In this document: positions 1 through 8,851 of the stretch, piece after piece
Layout of the letters: each line of letters starts with the position of its first letter
How positions within the stretch are numbered: the first letter of the stretch is position 1
Assembly: GCF_037126435.1 (NCBI RefSeq)
Contig: NZ_CP147020.1
Span: forward strand, 3,948,001-4,012,000
Source: Bernardetia sp. ABR2-2B
GTDB taxonomy: Bacteria; Bacteroidota; Bacteroidia; Cytophagales; Bernardetiaceae
DNA: 64,000 nt
Direction: 5' to 3'
Program-made: the position numbers and the translations under genes
The notes under the pieces: model-generated
Told to the model about the DNA's origin: nothing
The model's database searches: none
Seen by the model: only the letters and a program-made list of their open reading frames with translations

Positions 1-2
1 AA

Positions 3-71
3 GAAGCAAAATTTGCTTTATTAAATACCAAACATACACTTTCAGATATAAAATTTATTTTAGATATTTAA
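3..71 (+). CDS. C-terminal end of an upstream gene (partial)
   Basis: A short open frame enters from the left edge and stops at 69-71, ten bases before the next start. The 22 residues have a plausible coding composition (LNTKHTLSDIKFILDI at the end), and the tight spacing to the next gene suggests the same transcription unit. Too little is visible to name a product, and it could be a chance open frame. Confidence 0.35.
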   Translation, partial: EAKFALLNTKHTLSDIKFILDI

Positions 72-81
72 ACACAATACT

Positions 82-612
82 ATGAATCCACAAGAATTTA
101 TCAAGCTACAATTAGATAAAATTATTGAGCATATTCCTTATATCCAATTACGATATGAGTATGATAAATTATGTCATGGTCATTATGTAGAAGTCCTGCC
201 TTATTCTTATTATAAAAATGATAAGACTTATTTGGAGATGGAGGAAAAGTTTTATAGAAAATTTAGAAAGTTGTTTCCTAATGAAGCTATCGGTTTCTTA
301 AGTGAGAAAAGTTTATCTTCAATAAAAAATCCTGAATATTTTAGAAAGGGTAGCTTGTATGATATGCAACGTTTAGCAGAAACTGCAAACTATGCTGATA
401 TTGCTATTTTTACTACACATAAAGTAGGTAGCTTACTTTCTGCAACAGCCTATAATACACTAAAAGAAACAAAAGCTAATACTAAAATAGACAATATTTA
501 TTTTCACAAAGAAAGTAATTCTGTAGAAAATGTGTTAGATTATATTCATTCTAATGCTGCCAAAGAACCTGATTTTTCAGGAGAGGAAAATGCTTTTGCT
601 GCTGCTGCTTAA
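82..612 (+). CDS. Protein of unknown function paired with a SecB-like chaperone
   Basis: This 176-residue soluble protein has no signal peptide and no motif I can name. The N-terminal 100 residues are rich in aromatic and charged residues (KIIEHIPYIQLRYEYDK, then KFYRKFRKLFPNEAIGF). The C-terminus ends in a low-complexity run of alanines. The stop lies 11 bases before the SecB-like gene, so the two are almost certainly co-transcribed. From memory, proteins with a similar N-terminal half sit beside SecB-like genes in other Bacteroidota; this is inference. The pair could be a chaperone with a dedicated client, or part of a toxin-antitoxin-chaperone module next to the restriction genes. The function is unknown. 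Confidence 0.75.
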   Translation: MNPQEFIKLQLDKIIEHIPYIQLRYEYDKLCHGHYVEVLPYSYYKNDKTYLEMEEKFYRKFRKLFPNEAIGFLSEKSLSSIKNPEYFRKGSLYDMQRLAETANYADIAIFTTHKVGSLLSATAYNTLKETKANTKIDNIYFHKESNSVENVLDYIHSNAAKEPDFSGEENAFAAAA

Positions 613-623
613 ATAATTTATAT

Positions 624-1028
624 ATGGAACAAAAACAAAATTTTACGCTTCATAATGTGATTTTGATGGAAAGTTCATTCAAAAGAACTGCCCAAGTCAG
701 CTTTTCAGATGAGGATTTCAAAGGTGACATATCTATTGGAGTGGAAAATGAAAAAAATGGATTGAACTTAACTGTTAGTCTAACGGTAGAATATAAAGCA
801 GGGATTGAAAATGAAGAACCTCAAATTCAATCTTTAATAAAAATGATTGGTAATTTTCAATGTCCAGAAACAGAGATTGAACTATCAGTAGATAGTTTTG
901 CAAAAGTGAATGCTCCTGCTATTATTTTTCCATTTGTACGAGAACATCTAGCTTCTGTTTCTATGAAAGCAGGTATAAATCCAATTCTTTTGCCTCCAGT
1001 TAATTTCGTGCGATTAGCTCAGAAATAA
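624..1028 (+). CDS. SecB-like protein-export chaperone family protein
   Basis: At 134 residues this matches SecB in size. The clearest signature is the C-terminal third: an FPFVREHLASVS segment followed by NPILLPPVNFVRL, matching the FPYARE...LPPVNF region conserved in SecB and SecB-like proteins. The N-terminal part is a beta-rich segment. Classical SecB holds unfolded preproteins for SecA; solitary SecB-like proteins often serve toxin-antitoxin-chaperone modules, where they stabilise the antitoxin. Here the gene follows a protein of unknown function and precedes a type I restriction operon. That fits a dedicated chaperone better than general export, but the role is inferred. A strong terminator hairpin follows. 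Confidence 0.75.
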   Translation: MEQKQNFTLHNVILMESSFKRTAQVSFSDEDFKGDISIGVENEKNGLNLTVSLTVEYKAGIENEEPQIQSLIKMIGNFQCPETEIELSVDSFAKVNAPAIIFPFVREHLASVSMKAGINPILLPPVNFVRLAQK

Positions 1029-1049
1029 AAATCTTTTTTATTGAATTTG

Positions 1050-1091
1050 AACTCCCTACTCCAAATTATTTTTGAGTAGGGAGTTTTTTTA
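1050..1091 (+). terminator. Rho-independent terminator after the SecB-like gene
   Basis: A 12-bp perfect inverted repeat (1050-1061 with 1074-1085, aactccctactc / gagtagggagtt) is followed by a run of T. It closes the two-gene unit and separates it from hsdM. Confidence 0.85.
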
Positions 1092-1188
1092 CATCAAAAA
1101 ATAATTTGTGTAGCACTCCATAAATTCGTTACTTGCTTAGTGATTTTAAAACATACTTTTTAAGTAAAAAAAAGAGAAACAGAAATAA

Positions 1189-3615
1189 ATGGCAATTAAA
1201 AAATCAGAATTATATAGCTCTATTTGGGCAAGTTGTGATGCTTTGCGTGGTGGAATGGATGCGAGTCAGTACAAAGATTATGTATTGACTTTGCTTTTTA
1301 TAAAGTACGTTTCAGATAAATACGAAGGAAATCCTTATGGTGCTTTAGTTGTTCCTGAAGATGGAAGTTTCAAAGCAATGACAGCCCTTAAAGGAAAAGC
1401 AGAGATAGGCGACAAAATGAATAAGATTTTTGCTTCACTAACTACTGCCAACGGACTGGACGAACTAAAAAATCTAGCTGATTTTAATGATACGGACAAG
1501 CTCGGTCAAGGCAAAGAAATGATTGATAGACTTACCAAACTCATTACTATATTTGAAAATCCTGCGCTGAATTTTAGTAAAAATAAAGCTGGAGGAGATG
1601 ATTTACTTGGAGATGCTTATGAGTATTTGATGCGTCATTTTGCTACACAGAGTGGAAAAAGTAAAGGACAGTTTTATACACCAAGTGAAGTAAGCCGAAT
1701 TGTAGCAAAAGTATTAGATATTCAAAATACGACAAACAATACTACTTTTTATGACCCTACTTGTGGTTCGGGTTCACTTTTATTAAAGGCTCTTGATGAA
1801 GCTGATGGAAAAGGAAGTATTTACGGACAAGAAAAAGATGTTTCTACGGCTGCCTTGGCTCGTATGAATATGATTTTGCACGATGATACTTCGGCTGTTA
1901 TTGCACGAGGACAAAGTACACTTTCAGACCCTAATTTTAAAGATGAGAATGGTTACTTACGAACTTTTGATTTTATAGTTGCCAATCCTCCTTTTTCTTT
2001 AAAAGATTGGAGTACAGGATTTAGTCCTCAAAAAGACCTTTTTAGTCGTTTTGATGGTATTGGAGTTCCTCCTGATAAAAATGGCGATTATGCTTTTTTG
2101 ATTCATATTATCAAATCCCTAAATAGCACAGGGAAAGCTGCTTGTATTTTGCCTCACGGTGTTTTGTTTAGAGGAAATGCCGAAGCTGTTATTCGTCAAA
2201 ATCTTATTGATAAAGGATATATAAAAGGAATTATAGGTCTTCCTGCAAATCTTTTCTATGGTACAGGGATTCCTGCCTGTATTATTGTCATTGATAAAGA
2301 ACATGCCAATGACAGAACGCATATTTTTATGCTTGATGCTTCCAAAGGATTTATCAAAGACGGAAACAAAAACCGACTTCGTGAGCAAGATATTCATAAT
2401 GTGGTAGATGTTTTTAATAAAAAATTAGAAATTCCAAAATATAGCCGTTTGGTAGCTATTGAAGAGATTAAAGACCCAAAAAATGACTATAATCTAAATC
2501 TACCAAGATACATAGACAACCAAGACGAAGAAGATATACAAGATATTGAGGCGCACCTTTTGGGAGGAATTCCAAATATAGACATTGAAAGCCTAGAGAA
2601 ATATTGGACGGTATATCCTTCTCTTAAAAATGACCTTTTCGAAGCTACTGACCGACCTAATTACAGCCAGTTACGCATAGCAAAAGAAGACATCAAAACA
2701 GCTATTTTTAATCACGCTGAATTTGTTAGTTTTTCTGAAGAAATGGAAAATCTGTTTTTAGAATGGAAAACACGCATAACTCAACAACTCAAAAACTTAG
2801 AAATAGGATTCAAACCTAAAGAATTAATTCATACTATTTCAGAAGATTTATTGCAACATTACACCAACAAACCATTACTAGATAAATACGATATTTATCA
2901 GCATTTAATGAGTTATTGGAATGAAACAATGCAAGATGATGCCTATTTGATTGCTTTAGAAGGTTGGAAAGCGAATGTAGAGCCTATTTACAAAGAAATC
3001 AAAAAGAAAGGAAAAGAAACCACAAAGAAAGTCATCGGACACGATTGTGATATTTTGCCTAAGACACTCGTCATTGAACGCTTTTTCAAAACCGAAAAAG
3101 AAACACTACAAGATTTAGAGGCGCAACGAGAAACAGCACTTTCAGAAATTACCGAGTTAGAAGAAGAACATAATACTGAAGACGGTCTTTTTTATGAGTA
3201 TGAAAAAATAAATAAAAAGAATGTAGAAACACATCTTAAAAAGCTCAAAAAACTAGACAGTAAAGAACAAGACAAAGAAGAGATTACTATTTTAGAAAGC
3301 TACCTTAAATTACAAGGAAAGGTATCAAAACTAAATGCTCAAATCAAAACCAAAGAGGCTTCTTTAGATGGAAAGGCTCTTTTGAAATACCCAGAGCTGA
3401 CTGAGCAAGACATAAAACAGCTTATTGTAGAAGACAAATGGATAGGTGTACTAGAAAAAAACATCAAGTCTGAAATGGAACGTATTAGCCAACGCCTTAC
3501 CCAGCGCATACGTGAACTGGCAGAGCGTTATCAAAGCACACTCCCAGAGCTACAAGCCAAACAACAAGAAATGGAAAGTAAAGTAATTGCTCACCTTAAA
3601 ACTATGGGATTTTAA
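1189..3615 (+). CDS. hsdM: Type I restriction-modification DNA methyltransferase subunit HsdM
   Basis: HsdM methylates adenine in the sequence recognised by HsdS, using S-adenosylmethionine, and is the core of the MTase and REase complexes. The N-terminal helical HsdM domain is followed by the SAM-binding motif DPTCGSGS (about residues 189-196) and the catalytic N6-adenine motif NPPF (about 266-269). The protein has 808 residues where a typical HsdM has about 500. The extra C-terminal 320 residues are charged and helical, with coiled-coil-like stretches (about 640-808). The stop overlaps the hsdS start (TAATG), showing translational coupling. No frameshift is visible, so the subunit appears intact. 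Confidence 0.97.
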   Translation: MAIKKSELYSSIWASCDALRGGMDASQYKDYVLTLLFIKYVSDKYEGNPYGALVVPEDGSFKAMTALKGKAEIGDKMNKIFASLTTANGLDELKNLADFNDTDKLGQGKEMIDRLTKLITIFENPALNFSKNKAGGDDLLGDAYEYLMRHFATQSGKSKGQFYTPSEVSRIVAKVLDIQNTTNNTTFYDPTCGSGSLLLKALDEADGKGSIYGQEKDVSTAALARMNMILHDDTSAVIARGQSTLSDPNFKDENGYLRTFDFIVANPPFSLKDWSTGFSPQKDLFSRFDGIGVPPDKNGDYAFLIHIIKSLNSTGKAACILPHGVLFRGNAEAVIRQNLIDKGYIKGIIGLPANLFYGTGIPACIIVIDKEHANDRTHIFMLDASKGFIKDGNKNRLREQDIHNVVDVFNKKLEIPKYSRLVAIEEIKDPKNDYNLNLPRYIDNQDEEDIQDIEAHLLGGIPNIDIESLEKYWTVYPSLKNDLFEATDRPNYSQLRIAKEDIKTAIFNHAEFVSFSEEMENLFLEWKTRITQQLKNLEIGFKPKELIHTISEDLLQHYTNKPLLDKYDIYQHLMSYWNETMQDDAYLIALEGWKANVEPIYKEIKKKGKETTKKVIGHDCDILPKTLVIERFFKTEKETLQDLEAQRETALSEITELEEEHNTEDGLFYEYEKINKKNVETHLKKLKKLDSKEQDKEEITILESYLKLQGKVSKLNAQIKTKEASLDGKALLKYPELTEQDIKQLIVEDKWIGVLEKNIKSEMERISQRLTQRIRELAERYQSTLPELQAKQQEMESKVIAHLKTMGF

Positions 3616-4781
3616 TGGAATTAAATCATAATATTACTGAGTGGAGAACTCTAACACTAGACGATTTGACTTTAAAGATTGGTAGTGGTATTACTCCCAC
3701 AGGAGGATCAACAGTTTATAAATCTGAAGGAAGACCTTTTGTAAGAAGTCAAAATATTGGCTGGGGAAATTTAAAATTAAGTGAAATAGTATTTATAGAA
3801 GAAATTATTCATCAAACTTTTCCAAATACTGAAATACACCTAAATGATGTCTTTCTAAATATTTCAGGAGCTTCAATTGGTAGAAGTTCTATTGCTAATG
3901 AATTTCTAGTTGGAGGTAATGTAAATCAACACGTCTGTATTATTAGACCCAATCCAAATTATTTAGACTCTGTTTTTTTACGCTCTTATTTACTTTCTGA
4001 GTTTGGACAAAAACAAATTGATAGCTTTCAGTCTGGTGGTAACAGAGAAGGATTGAATATAGGACAAATCAAAATATTCCAAATCTTTCTCCCACCACTA
4101 AAAGAACAAAAAGCCATAGCCAATGCCTTGAGTGATGCCGATGTATATATTTCTTCTTTGGAAGAACTCATACAGAAAAAACAAAATATCAAACAGGCTG
4201 CTATGCAAAAACTTCTAAAGCCGAAAAAGGATTGGGAAGTGAAGACTTTGGGGGAAGTTGTGGACGTATTAGATAATTTAAGAGTTCCTTTGAATGATAA
4301 TCAAAGAAACCTTATGAAAGGAGATATTCCATATTGTGGAGCAAATGGTATAGTTGATTATGTAGATGATTTTGTCATTGATGATGAAATTATTTTAATA
4401 GCAGAAGATGGAGGATACTTCGATGAATACAAAAATCGCCCTATTGCTTATAAGATGGCTGGCAAGTGTTGGGTAAATAATCATGCTCACATTTTAAAAG
4501 CAAAAGTAGATTTTAGTCAAGATTATTTATTTTATTCAATAGTTAATAAAAATATTCTCAATTTCATTGTTGGAGGAACAAGGGCAAAATTAAATAAAAG
4601 TTCATTATTAAAAATAGAGATTTTTACACCACCAACACTAGAAGAACAAACTCAAATAGCCACCATTCTATCTGATATGGATAATGAGCTAGAAATCTTA
4701 GAAGAAAAGCTCCAAAAAGCAGAGCAGCTTAAACAAGGTATGATGCAAAATTTACTCACTGGAAAAATACGACTACTATGA
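3615..4781 (+). CDS. hsdS: Type I restriction-modification specificity subunit HsdS
   Basis: HsdS sets the bipartite DNA recognition sequence of the type I complex. Two variable target-recognition domains (about residues 5-160 and 210-345) each end in a conserved helical spacer: PPLKEQKAIANALSDAD near 160-176 and PPTLEEQTQIATILSDMD near 340-357. These are the two anti-parallel coiled-coil dimerisation helices that set the spacing between half-sites. The 388-residue length is normal for a two-TRD HsdS. The gene overlaps hsdM by one base and hsdR by four (ATGA). No second hsdS, inverted repeat or recombinase is adjacent, so shuffling of specificity is not indicated. Confidence 0.96.
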   Translation: MELNHNITEWRTLTLDDLTLKIGSGITPTGGSTVYKSEGRPFVRSQNIGWGNLKLSEIVFIEEIIHQTFPNTEIHLNDVFLNISGASIGRSSIANEFLVGGNVNQHVCIIRPNPNYLDSVFLRSYLLSEFGQKQIDSFQSGGNREGLNIGQIKIFQIFLPPLKEQKAIANALSDADVYISSLEELIQKKQNIKQAAMQKLLKPKKDWEVKTLGEVVDVLDNLRVPLNDNQRNLMKGDIPYCGANGIVDYVDDFVIDDEIILIAEDGGYFDEYKNRPIAYKMAGKCWVNNHAHILKAKVDFSQDYLFYSIVNKNILNFIVGGTRAKLNKSSLLKIEIFTPPTLEEQTQIATILSDMDNELEILEEKLQKAEQLKQGMMQNLLTGKIRLL

Positions 4782-7700
4782 GCAAAAGAACTGTTTCACC
4801 AGAGCGTGAAGTACAAAACCGTGTACTCAAGGTATTTCAAAACGAATTAGATTATCGTTACATTGGCGATTTGTCAAAAGAAGATAATCATAATCTTCGT
4901 CGAAATGATATAGAGGCTTTTCTAAAAAAGCAAAACTATACACCTGTTTTGATTCAAAAGGCTCTCTATGAACTAGAAAAAGCTGTTTCTATCAGCGCAC
5001 AGGATAGTCTCTATGTAGTAAATAAAGAGGTTTATTCTTTATTGCGTTATGGTGTTTCGGTCAAAGAGTCAGCAGGAGAGCAGTATCAAACTGTCTATTT
5101 TATAGATTGGAAAAATATCTATCAAAATGATTTTGCTGTTGCTGAAGAAGTTAGTACAAAAGGTGCAAATCATACACGTCGTCCAGATATTGTCCTTTAT
5201 ATCAATGGAATTGCTATTGGAGTTTTAGAACTCAAAAAGTCAAGCGTATCAGTAAGTCAAGGTATTCGTCAAAATATATCTTGTCAAGAGCATTTATTTG
5301 TAAAGCCTTTTTTTACAACGGTTCAGCTCGTTATGGCAGGTAATGATAGTGGAGGTTTGTATTACGGCACAACAGGAACAAGTGAAAAATTCTTTTTGAA
5401 ATGGAAAGAAGAAGAAAGTAGCTACCAACCTGATAGTTTTCCATTAGATAAAGAAATAAAAGAGCTTCTGAACAAAGAGCGAGTTATGGATATTCTCTAT
5501 AACTTTATCATTTTTGATTTTGGAACAAAAAAATTATGCCGTCCAAATCAATACTTTGGTGTAAAAGCAGCACAAAAAAGCCTTTCTAATAAAGAAGGTG
5601 GTATTATTTGGCACACACAAGGAAGTGGAAAAAGTCTAACAATGGTTTGGCTTGCCAAATGGGTACTAGAAAATAAACCACTCGGAGATAGTCAAAGAGT
5701 GCTTATTGTTACTGACCGTACCGAATTAGATGACCAAATTGAAGGCGTTTTTTCAGGCGTAGGAGAAACGATTGCACGTTCAAAAAGTAGTGCCGATTTG
5801 CTTACCCAGCTCAATGATGTTGGCAATCGTCTGATGTGTACGCTAGTGCATAAATTTGGAGAGCGCACTACTGACAATGACGAATTAAAAGCATTTCTCA
5901 AAGACTTAGCACGTCCTAAAAATTTCAGTCCAAAAGGAGAGTTTGTTGTTTTTATAGATGAATGTCATCGTACTCAAAGTGGCTCATTGCACGATGCTAT
6001 GAAAGCCTTACTTCCTGAAGGTAGTCGTATTTTGATAGGTTTTACAGGAACTCCTTTACTCAAAAAAGATAAAAAAACGAGTTTAGAGAAATTTGGGTCT
6101 TATATTCATACTTACAAATTCAATGATGCCGTAAAGGATAATGTTGTTTTGGATTTATTGTATGAAGCTCGTGATGTAGATCAGCATATTGTCGATCAAA
6201 CAGGTATTGATGATTGGTTTGATGCTCACACCGAAGGAATGAATGATTTACCCAAGGCACAACTCAAACAGCAATGGGGAACAATGCAAAAACTACTTAG
6301 TTCTAAAAGTCGTTTAGAGCGTATTGTAGCCGATATTAAAATGGATTTTGCCAAAAAACCACGTTTGAAAGCCAAACGAGGAAATGCCATACTTGTTGCT
6401 CGTAGTATTTACGAAGCCTGTCGCTATTACAAAATTTTTACAGATTACGGATTCAAACGATGTGCTGTTGTGAGTAGTTTCGAACCCAACGCACAAAGCA
6501 CAAAACAAGAAGAAACAGGCGACGGAACAACAGAGAAAAAAGAGCAGTATGAGATTTATCAAAAAATGCTCAAAGATTATAATTTTGAAACTACTCAAGC
6601 TGACAAATTTGAAGACTTTGCTAAAAAGCAGTTCAAAGAAAACCCTAGTCAGATGCAGCTTTTAATTGTTGTAGATAAATTATTGACAGGTTTTGATGCT
6701 ATCCATTGTACTTATCTTTACATTGACAAAAAGATGCAAGACCACGGTCTTTTTCAAGCTATTTGTCGAACGAACCGTTTGGGTAACGAAGAGGAAGAAG
6801 ATGAGTATTACAAAGATTTTGGATACATTGTAGATTATCAAAGTTTGTTCGGAAAACTAGAAGATTCTATTAGCACTTATACTTCTGATGCTTTCGATTC
6901 ATTTGATGAAGCAGATATAAAAGATTTGCTTTCTAGTCGTCAAGAAAAAAATAAAGAACGATTAGATGATGCCATCGAAACACTACATCATCTTTGTGAG
7001 CCTGTCGCTCCTCCAAAAGAATTACCTCAATATTATAATTACTTTTGTGGTGATCCTTCCAAACCAGAAGATTTAAAAGAACGAGAACAAAAACGTTTGA
7101 CTTTCTATAAAGCTGTTGTTTCTCTAATTCGTTCTTATAATAATATTGCTTCCGAAATTTTGCAATCCTATTCTAAAGAAGAAGCTGACAAGATAAAAAA
7201 GCTAGTCAATGAATACACAGAGTTACGAAATAGTATCAAAGAATATAGTGGCGATTATATAGATTTGAAAAAATACGAGCCAGAGATGCGTCAATTATTG
7301 GATATGTATCTAACGGCTGATCCTAGTCGTATGCTTTCTAATTTGGGAGAAAAAAGTCTCTTACAACTCATCATTGAAAATGGAATTGAAGATGCTACGG
7401 AACATTTATCTCCTCAGATAAAGAAAAGCAAAGAGTCTATTTCTGAAGCTGTAGAAAACAATATTCGTAAAATCATCATTCAAGAAATGCCTATCAACCC
7501 TATTTTTTATGGAAAGATGAGCGAACTGCTGGGCGACTTGATAGAGCAGCGAAAAACAAATGCAATTAGCTACGAAGAGTTATTGAAAAAATACGAAGAG
7601 TTGGCTAAAGACATGCAGCCAGATGGAAAAAAACAAGATTATCCTGCCGACATAAATACACCAGCCAAACGAGCTTTGTATGATAATTTAGAAAAAAATG

Positions 7701-7885
7701 AAGCGATTGCACTTGCTTTGAATGAATCTATTTTACTTAACAAATATGATAATTGGATAGGGCATTTTAATAAGGAAAGAAACTTGAAAATACAGGTTGT
7801 TCTTCCTATCTTAGTGGAACATAAGAGCGAAGATAAATTAGAATCTATCTTTGAGATTATCAAACAGCAAGCTGAATACAAGTAA
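4778..7885 (+). CDS. hsdR: Type I restriction endonuclease subunit HsdR
   Basis: HsdR translocates DNA and cleaves it when the recognition site is unmethylated. The N-terminal PD-(D/E)XK nuclease is visible as RRPDIVLYING (D137) followed by GVLELKK (E151, K153). The SF2 helicase motor has Walker A GSGKS (282-286) and a DECH box (394-397); a helicase C-terminal half with LLTGFDA and QAICRTNR follows, then a C-terminal domain that would bind HsdM. The 1035-residue length is normal and the key residues are present, so the enzyme is probably active. The start overlaps the hsdS stop by four bases, and the metallopeptidase gene begins two bases after the stop. Confidence 0.97.
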   Translation: MSKRTVSPEREVQNRVLKVFQNELDYRYIGDLSKEDNHNLRRNDIEAFLKKQNYTPVLIQKALYELEKAVSISAQDSLYVVNKEVYSLLRYGVSVKESAGEQYQTVYFIDWKNIYQNDFAVAEEVSTKGANHTRRPDIVLYINGIAIGVLELKKSSVSVSQGIRQNISCQEHLFVKPFFTTVQLVMAGNDSGGLYYGTTGTSEKFFLKWKEEESSYQPDSFPLDKEIKELLNKERVMDILYNFIIFDFGTKKLCRPNQYFGVKAAQKSLSNKEGGIIWHTQGSGKSLTMVWLAKWVLENKPLGDSQRVLIVTDRTELDDQIEGVFSGVGETIARSKSSADLLTQLNDVGNRLMCTLVHKFGERTTDNDELKAFLKDLARPKNFSPKGEFVVFIDECHRTQSGSLHDAMKALLPEGSRILIGFTGTPLLKKDKKTSLEKFGSYIHTYKFNDAVKDNVVLDLLYEARDVDQHIVDQTGIDDWFDAHTEGMNDLPKAQLKQQWGTMQKLLSSKSRLERIVADIKMDFAKKPRLKAKRGNAILVARSIYEACRYYKIFTDYGFKRCAVVSSFEPNAQSTKQEETGDGTTEKKEQYEIYQKMLKDYNFETTQADKFEDFAKKQFKENPSQMQLLIVVDKLLTGFDAIHCTYLYIDKKMQDHGLFQAICRTNRLGNEEEEDEYYKDFGYIVDYQSLFGKLEDSISTYTSDAFDSFDEADIKDLLSSRQEKNKERLDDAIETLHHLCEPVAPPKELPQYYNYFCGDPSKPEDLKEREQKRLTFYKAVVSLIRSYNNIASEILQSYSKEEADKIKKLVNEYTELRNSIKEYSGDYIDLKKYEPEMRQLLDMYLTADPSRMLSNLGEKSLLQLIIENGIEDATEHLSPQIKKSKESISEAVENNIRKIIIQEMPINPIFYGKMSELLGDLIEQRKTNAISYEELLKKYEELAKDMQPDGKKQDYPADINTPAKRALYDNLEKNEAIALALNESILLNKYDNWIGHFNKERNLKIQVVLPILVEHKSEDKLESIFEIIKQQAEYK

Positions 7886-7887
7886 AA

Positions 7888-8592
7888 ATGGAAAATAACA
7901 CATTACAAATAGCTGAAAATTTGAATATTGATGTCATTCGAAAAAGCATCAAAAATGTTCATTTATCAGTACATCCTCCTGAAGGTCGTATTCGCTTGGC
8001 AGCTCCTTTGAGTGTTAGTGATGATACATTGAGATTGTTTGTAGTTTCCAAAATTGGTTGGATAAGAAGACAACAACGTAGTTTTCAAAAACAAGAACGT
8101 CAGTCTGAAAGAGAATATAAAGAGAAAGAAAGTCATTATTTTCAAGGTCATCGTTATCTTCTTCGGATTACAGAGAAAGACAAAAACCCAAAAGTAACTC
8201 TAAAATCTAAAACTCATTTAGATTTACAAATACGTCCTAATTCTACCCAAGAGCAAAAAGATAAAGTAATGAGTGATTGGTATCGCTCTGAACTCAAAAA
8301 ACACATTCCTAGTCTTATAGAAAAGTGGGAAACTAAAATGGGTGTAAAGTGTAATGATTGGCGCATCAAACAAATGAAAACTAAATGGGGAACTTGCACC
8401 ATTGAAGAAAAAAGAATTTGGCTTAATTTAGAATTAGCTAAAAAACCATTACATTGTTTAGAATACGTCATTGTCCACGAACTTACCCACCTCCTTGAAC
8501 GCCATCACAACGAGCGTTTTTATGCTTACATGAATCACCACCTCCCTCAATGGAAAGAAATCAAAAAAGAATTGAATGAGTTTGTTTTTTGA
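7888..8592 (+). CDS. YgjP-like (DUF45) zinc metallopeptidase
   Basis: The 234-residue protein carries the zincin motif HELTH (residues 197-201) followed by ERHHNERF, which supplies the third zinc ligand, as in YgjP/SprT-like peptidases. The upstream stretch MKTKWGTC (near 167) is a second conserved signature of the DUF45 family. It begins two bases after hsdR, making it the fourth gene of the restriction operon. DUF45 peptidases are frequent companions of type I restriction systems. A role in removing or regulating restriction subunits is plausible but not shown. No signal peptide is visible, so it should be cytoplasmic. Confidence 0.92.
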   Translation: MENNTLQIAENLNIDVIRKSIKNVHLSVHPPEGRIRLAAPLSVSDDTLRLFVVSKIGWIRRQQRSFQKQERQSEREYKEKESHYFQGHRYLLRITEKDKNPKVTLKSKTHLDLQIRPNSTQEQKDKVMSDWYRSELKKHIPSLIEKWETKMGVKCNDWRIKQMKTKWGTCTIEEKRIWLNLELAKKPLHCLEYVIVHELTHLLERHHNERFYAYMNHHLPQWKEIKKELNEFVF

Positions 8593-8770
8593 ATCTTACT
8601 TTATTCAATCTATCAATAAGAAGAAGACATCACAATAAAAACAGACTTAGTATATGACCACTTTAAAAACCAGTATTTTGGTGGTGGATGGAGTCGGTAT
8701 GGTGCGTATTGATTTTTGATAAAAAGAAACTCTATAAAATTTCTGAAACGTTGGGGGAAGAGTGAACATC

Positions 8771-8813
8771 CAAAATAAAGACCCCTTAAACTATTCAAGT
8801 GGTCTTTATTTTG
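8771..8813. terminator. Hairpin terminator-like element downstream of the restriction operon
   Basis: A 13-bp perfect inverted repeat (8771-8783 with 8801-8813) encloses a 17-base loop. It lies 180 bp after the metallopeptidase gene and 39 bp before the nuclease start, with T-rich DNA inside the stem. It most likely ends the restriction operon transcript. Confidence 0.6.
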
Positions 8814-8851
8814 TATATTCCTATCCCACACTACTAAACCCCTTATTCAAA

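Noticed and set aside
8613-8831. A 72-codon minus-strand frame before the nuclease
   Set aside because: It reads through the terminator palindrome, which explains why it resembles the upstream extension of the nuclease frame on the other strand.
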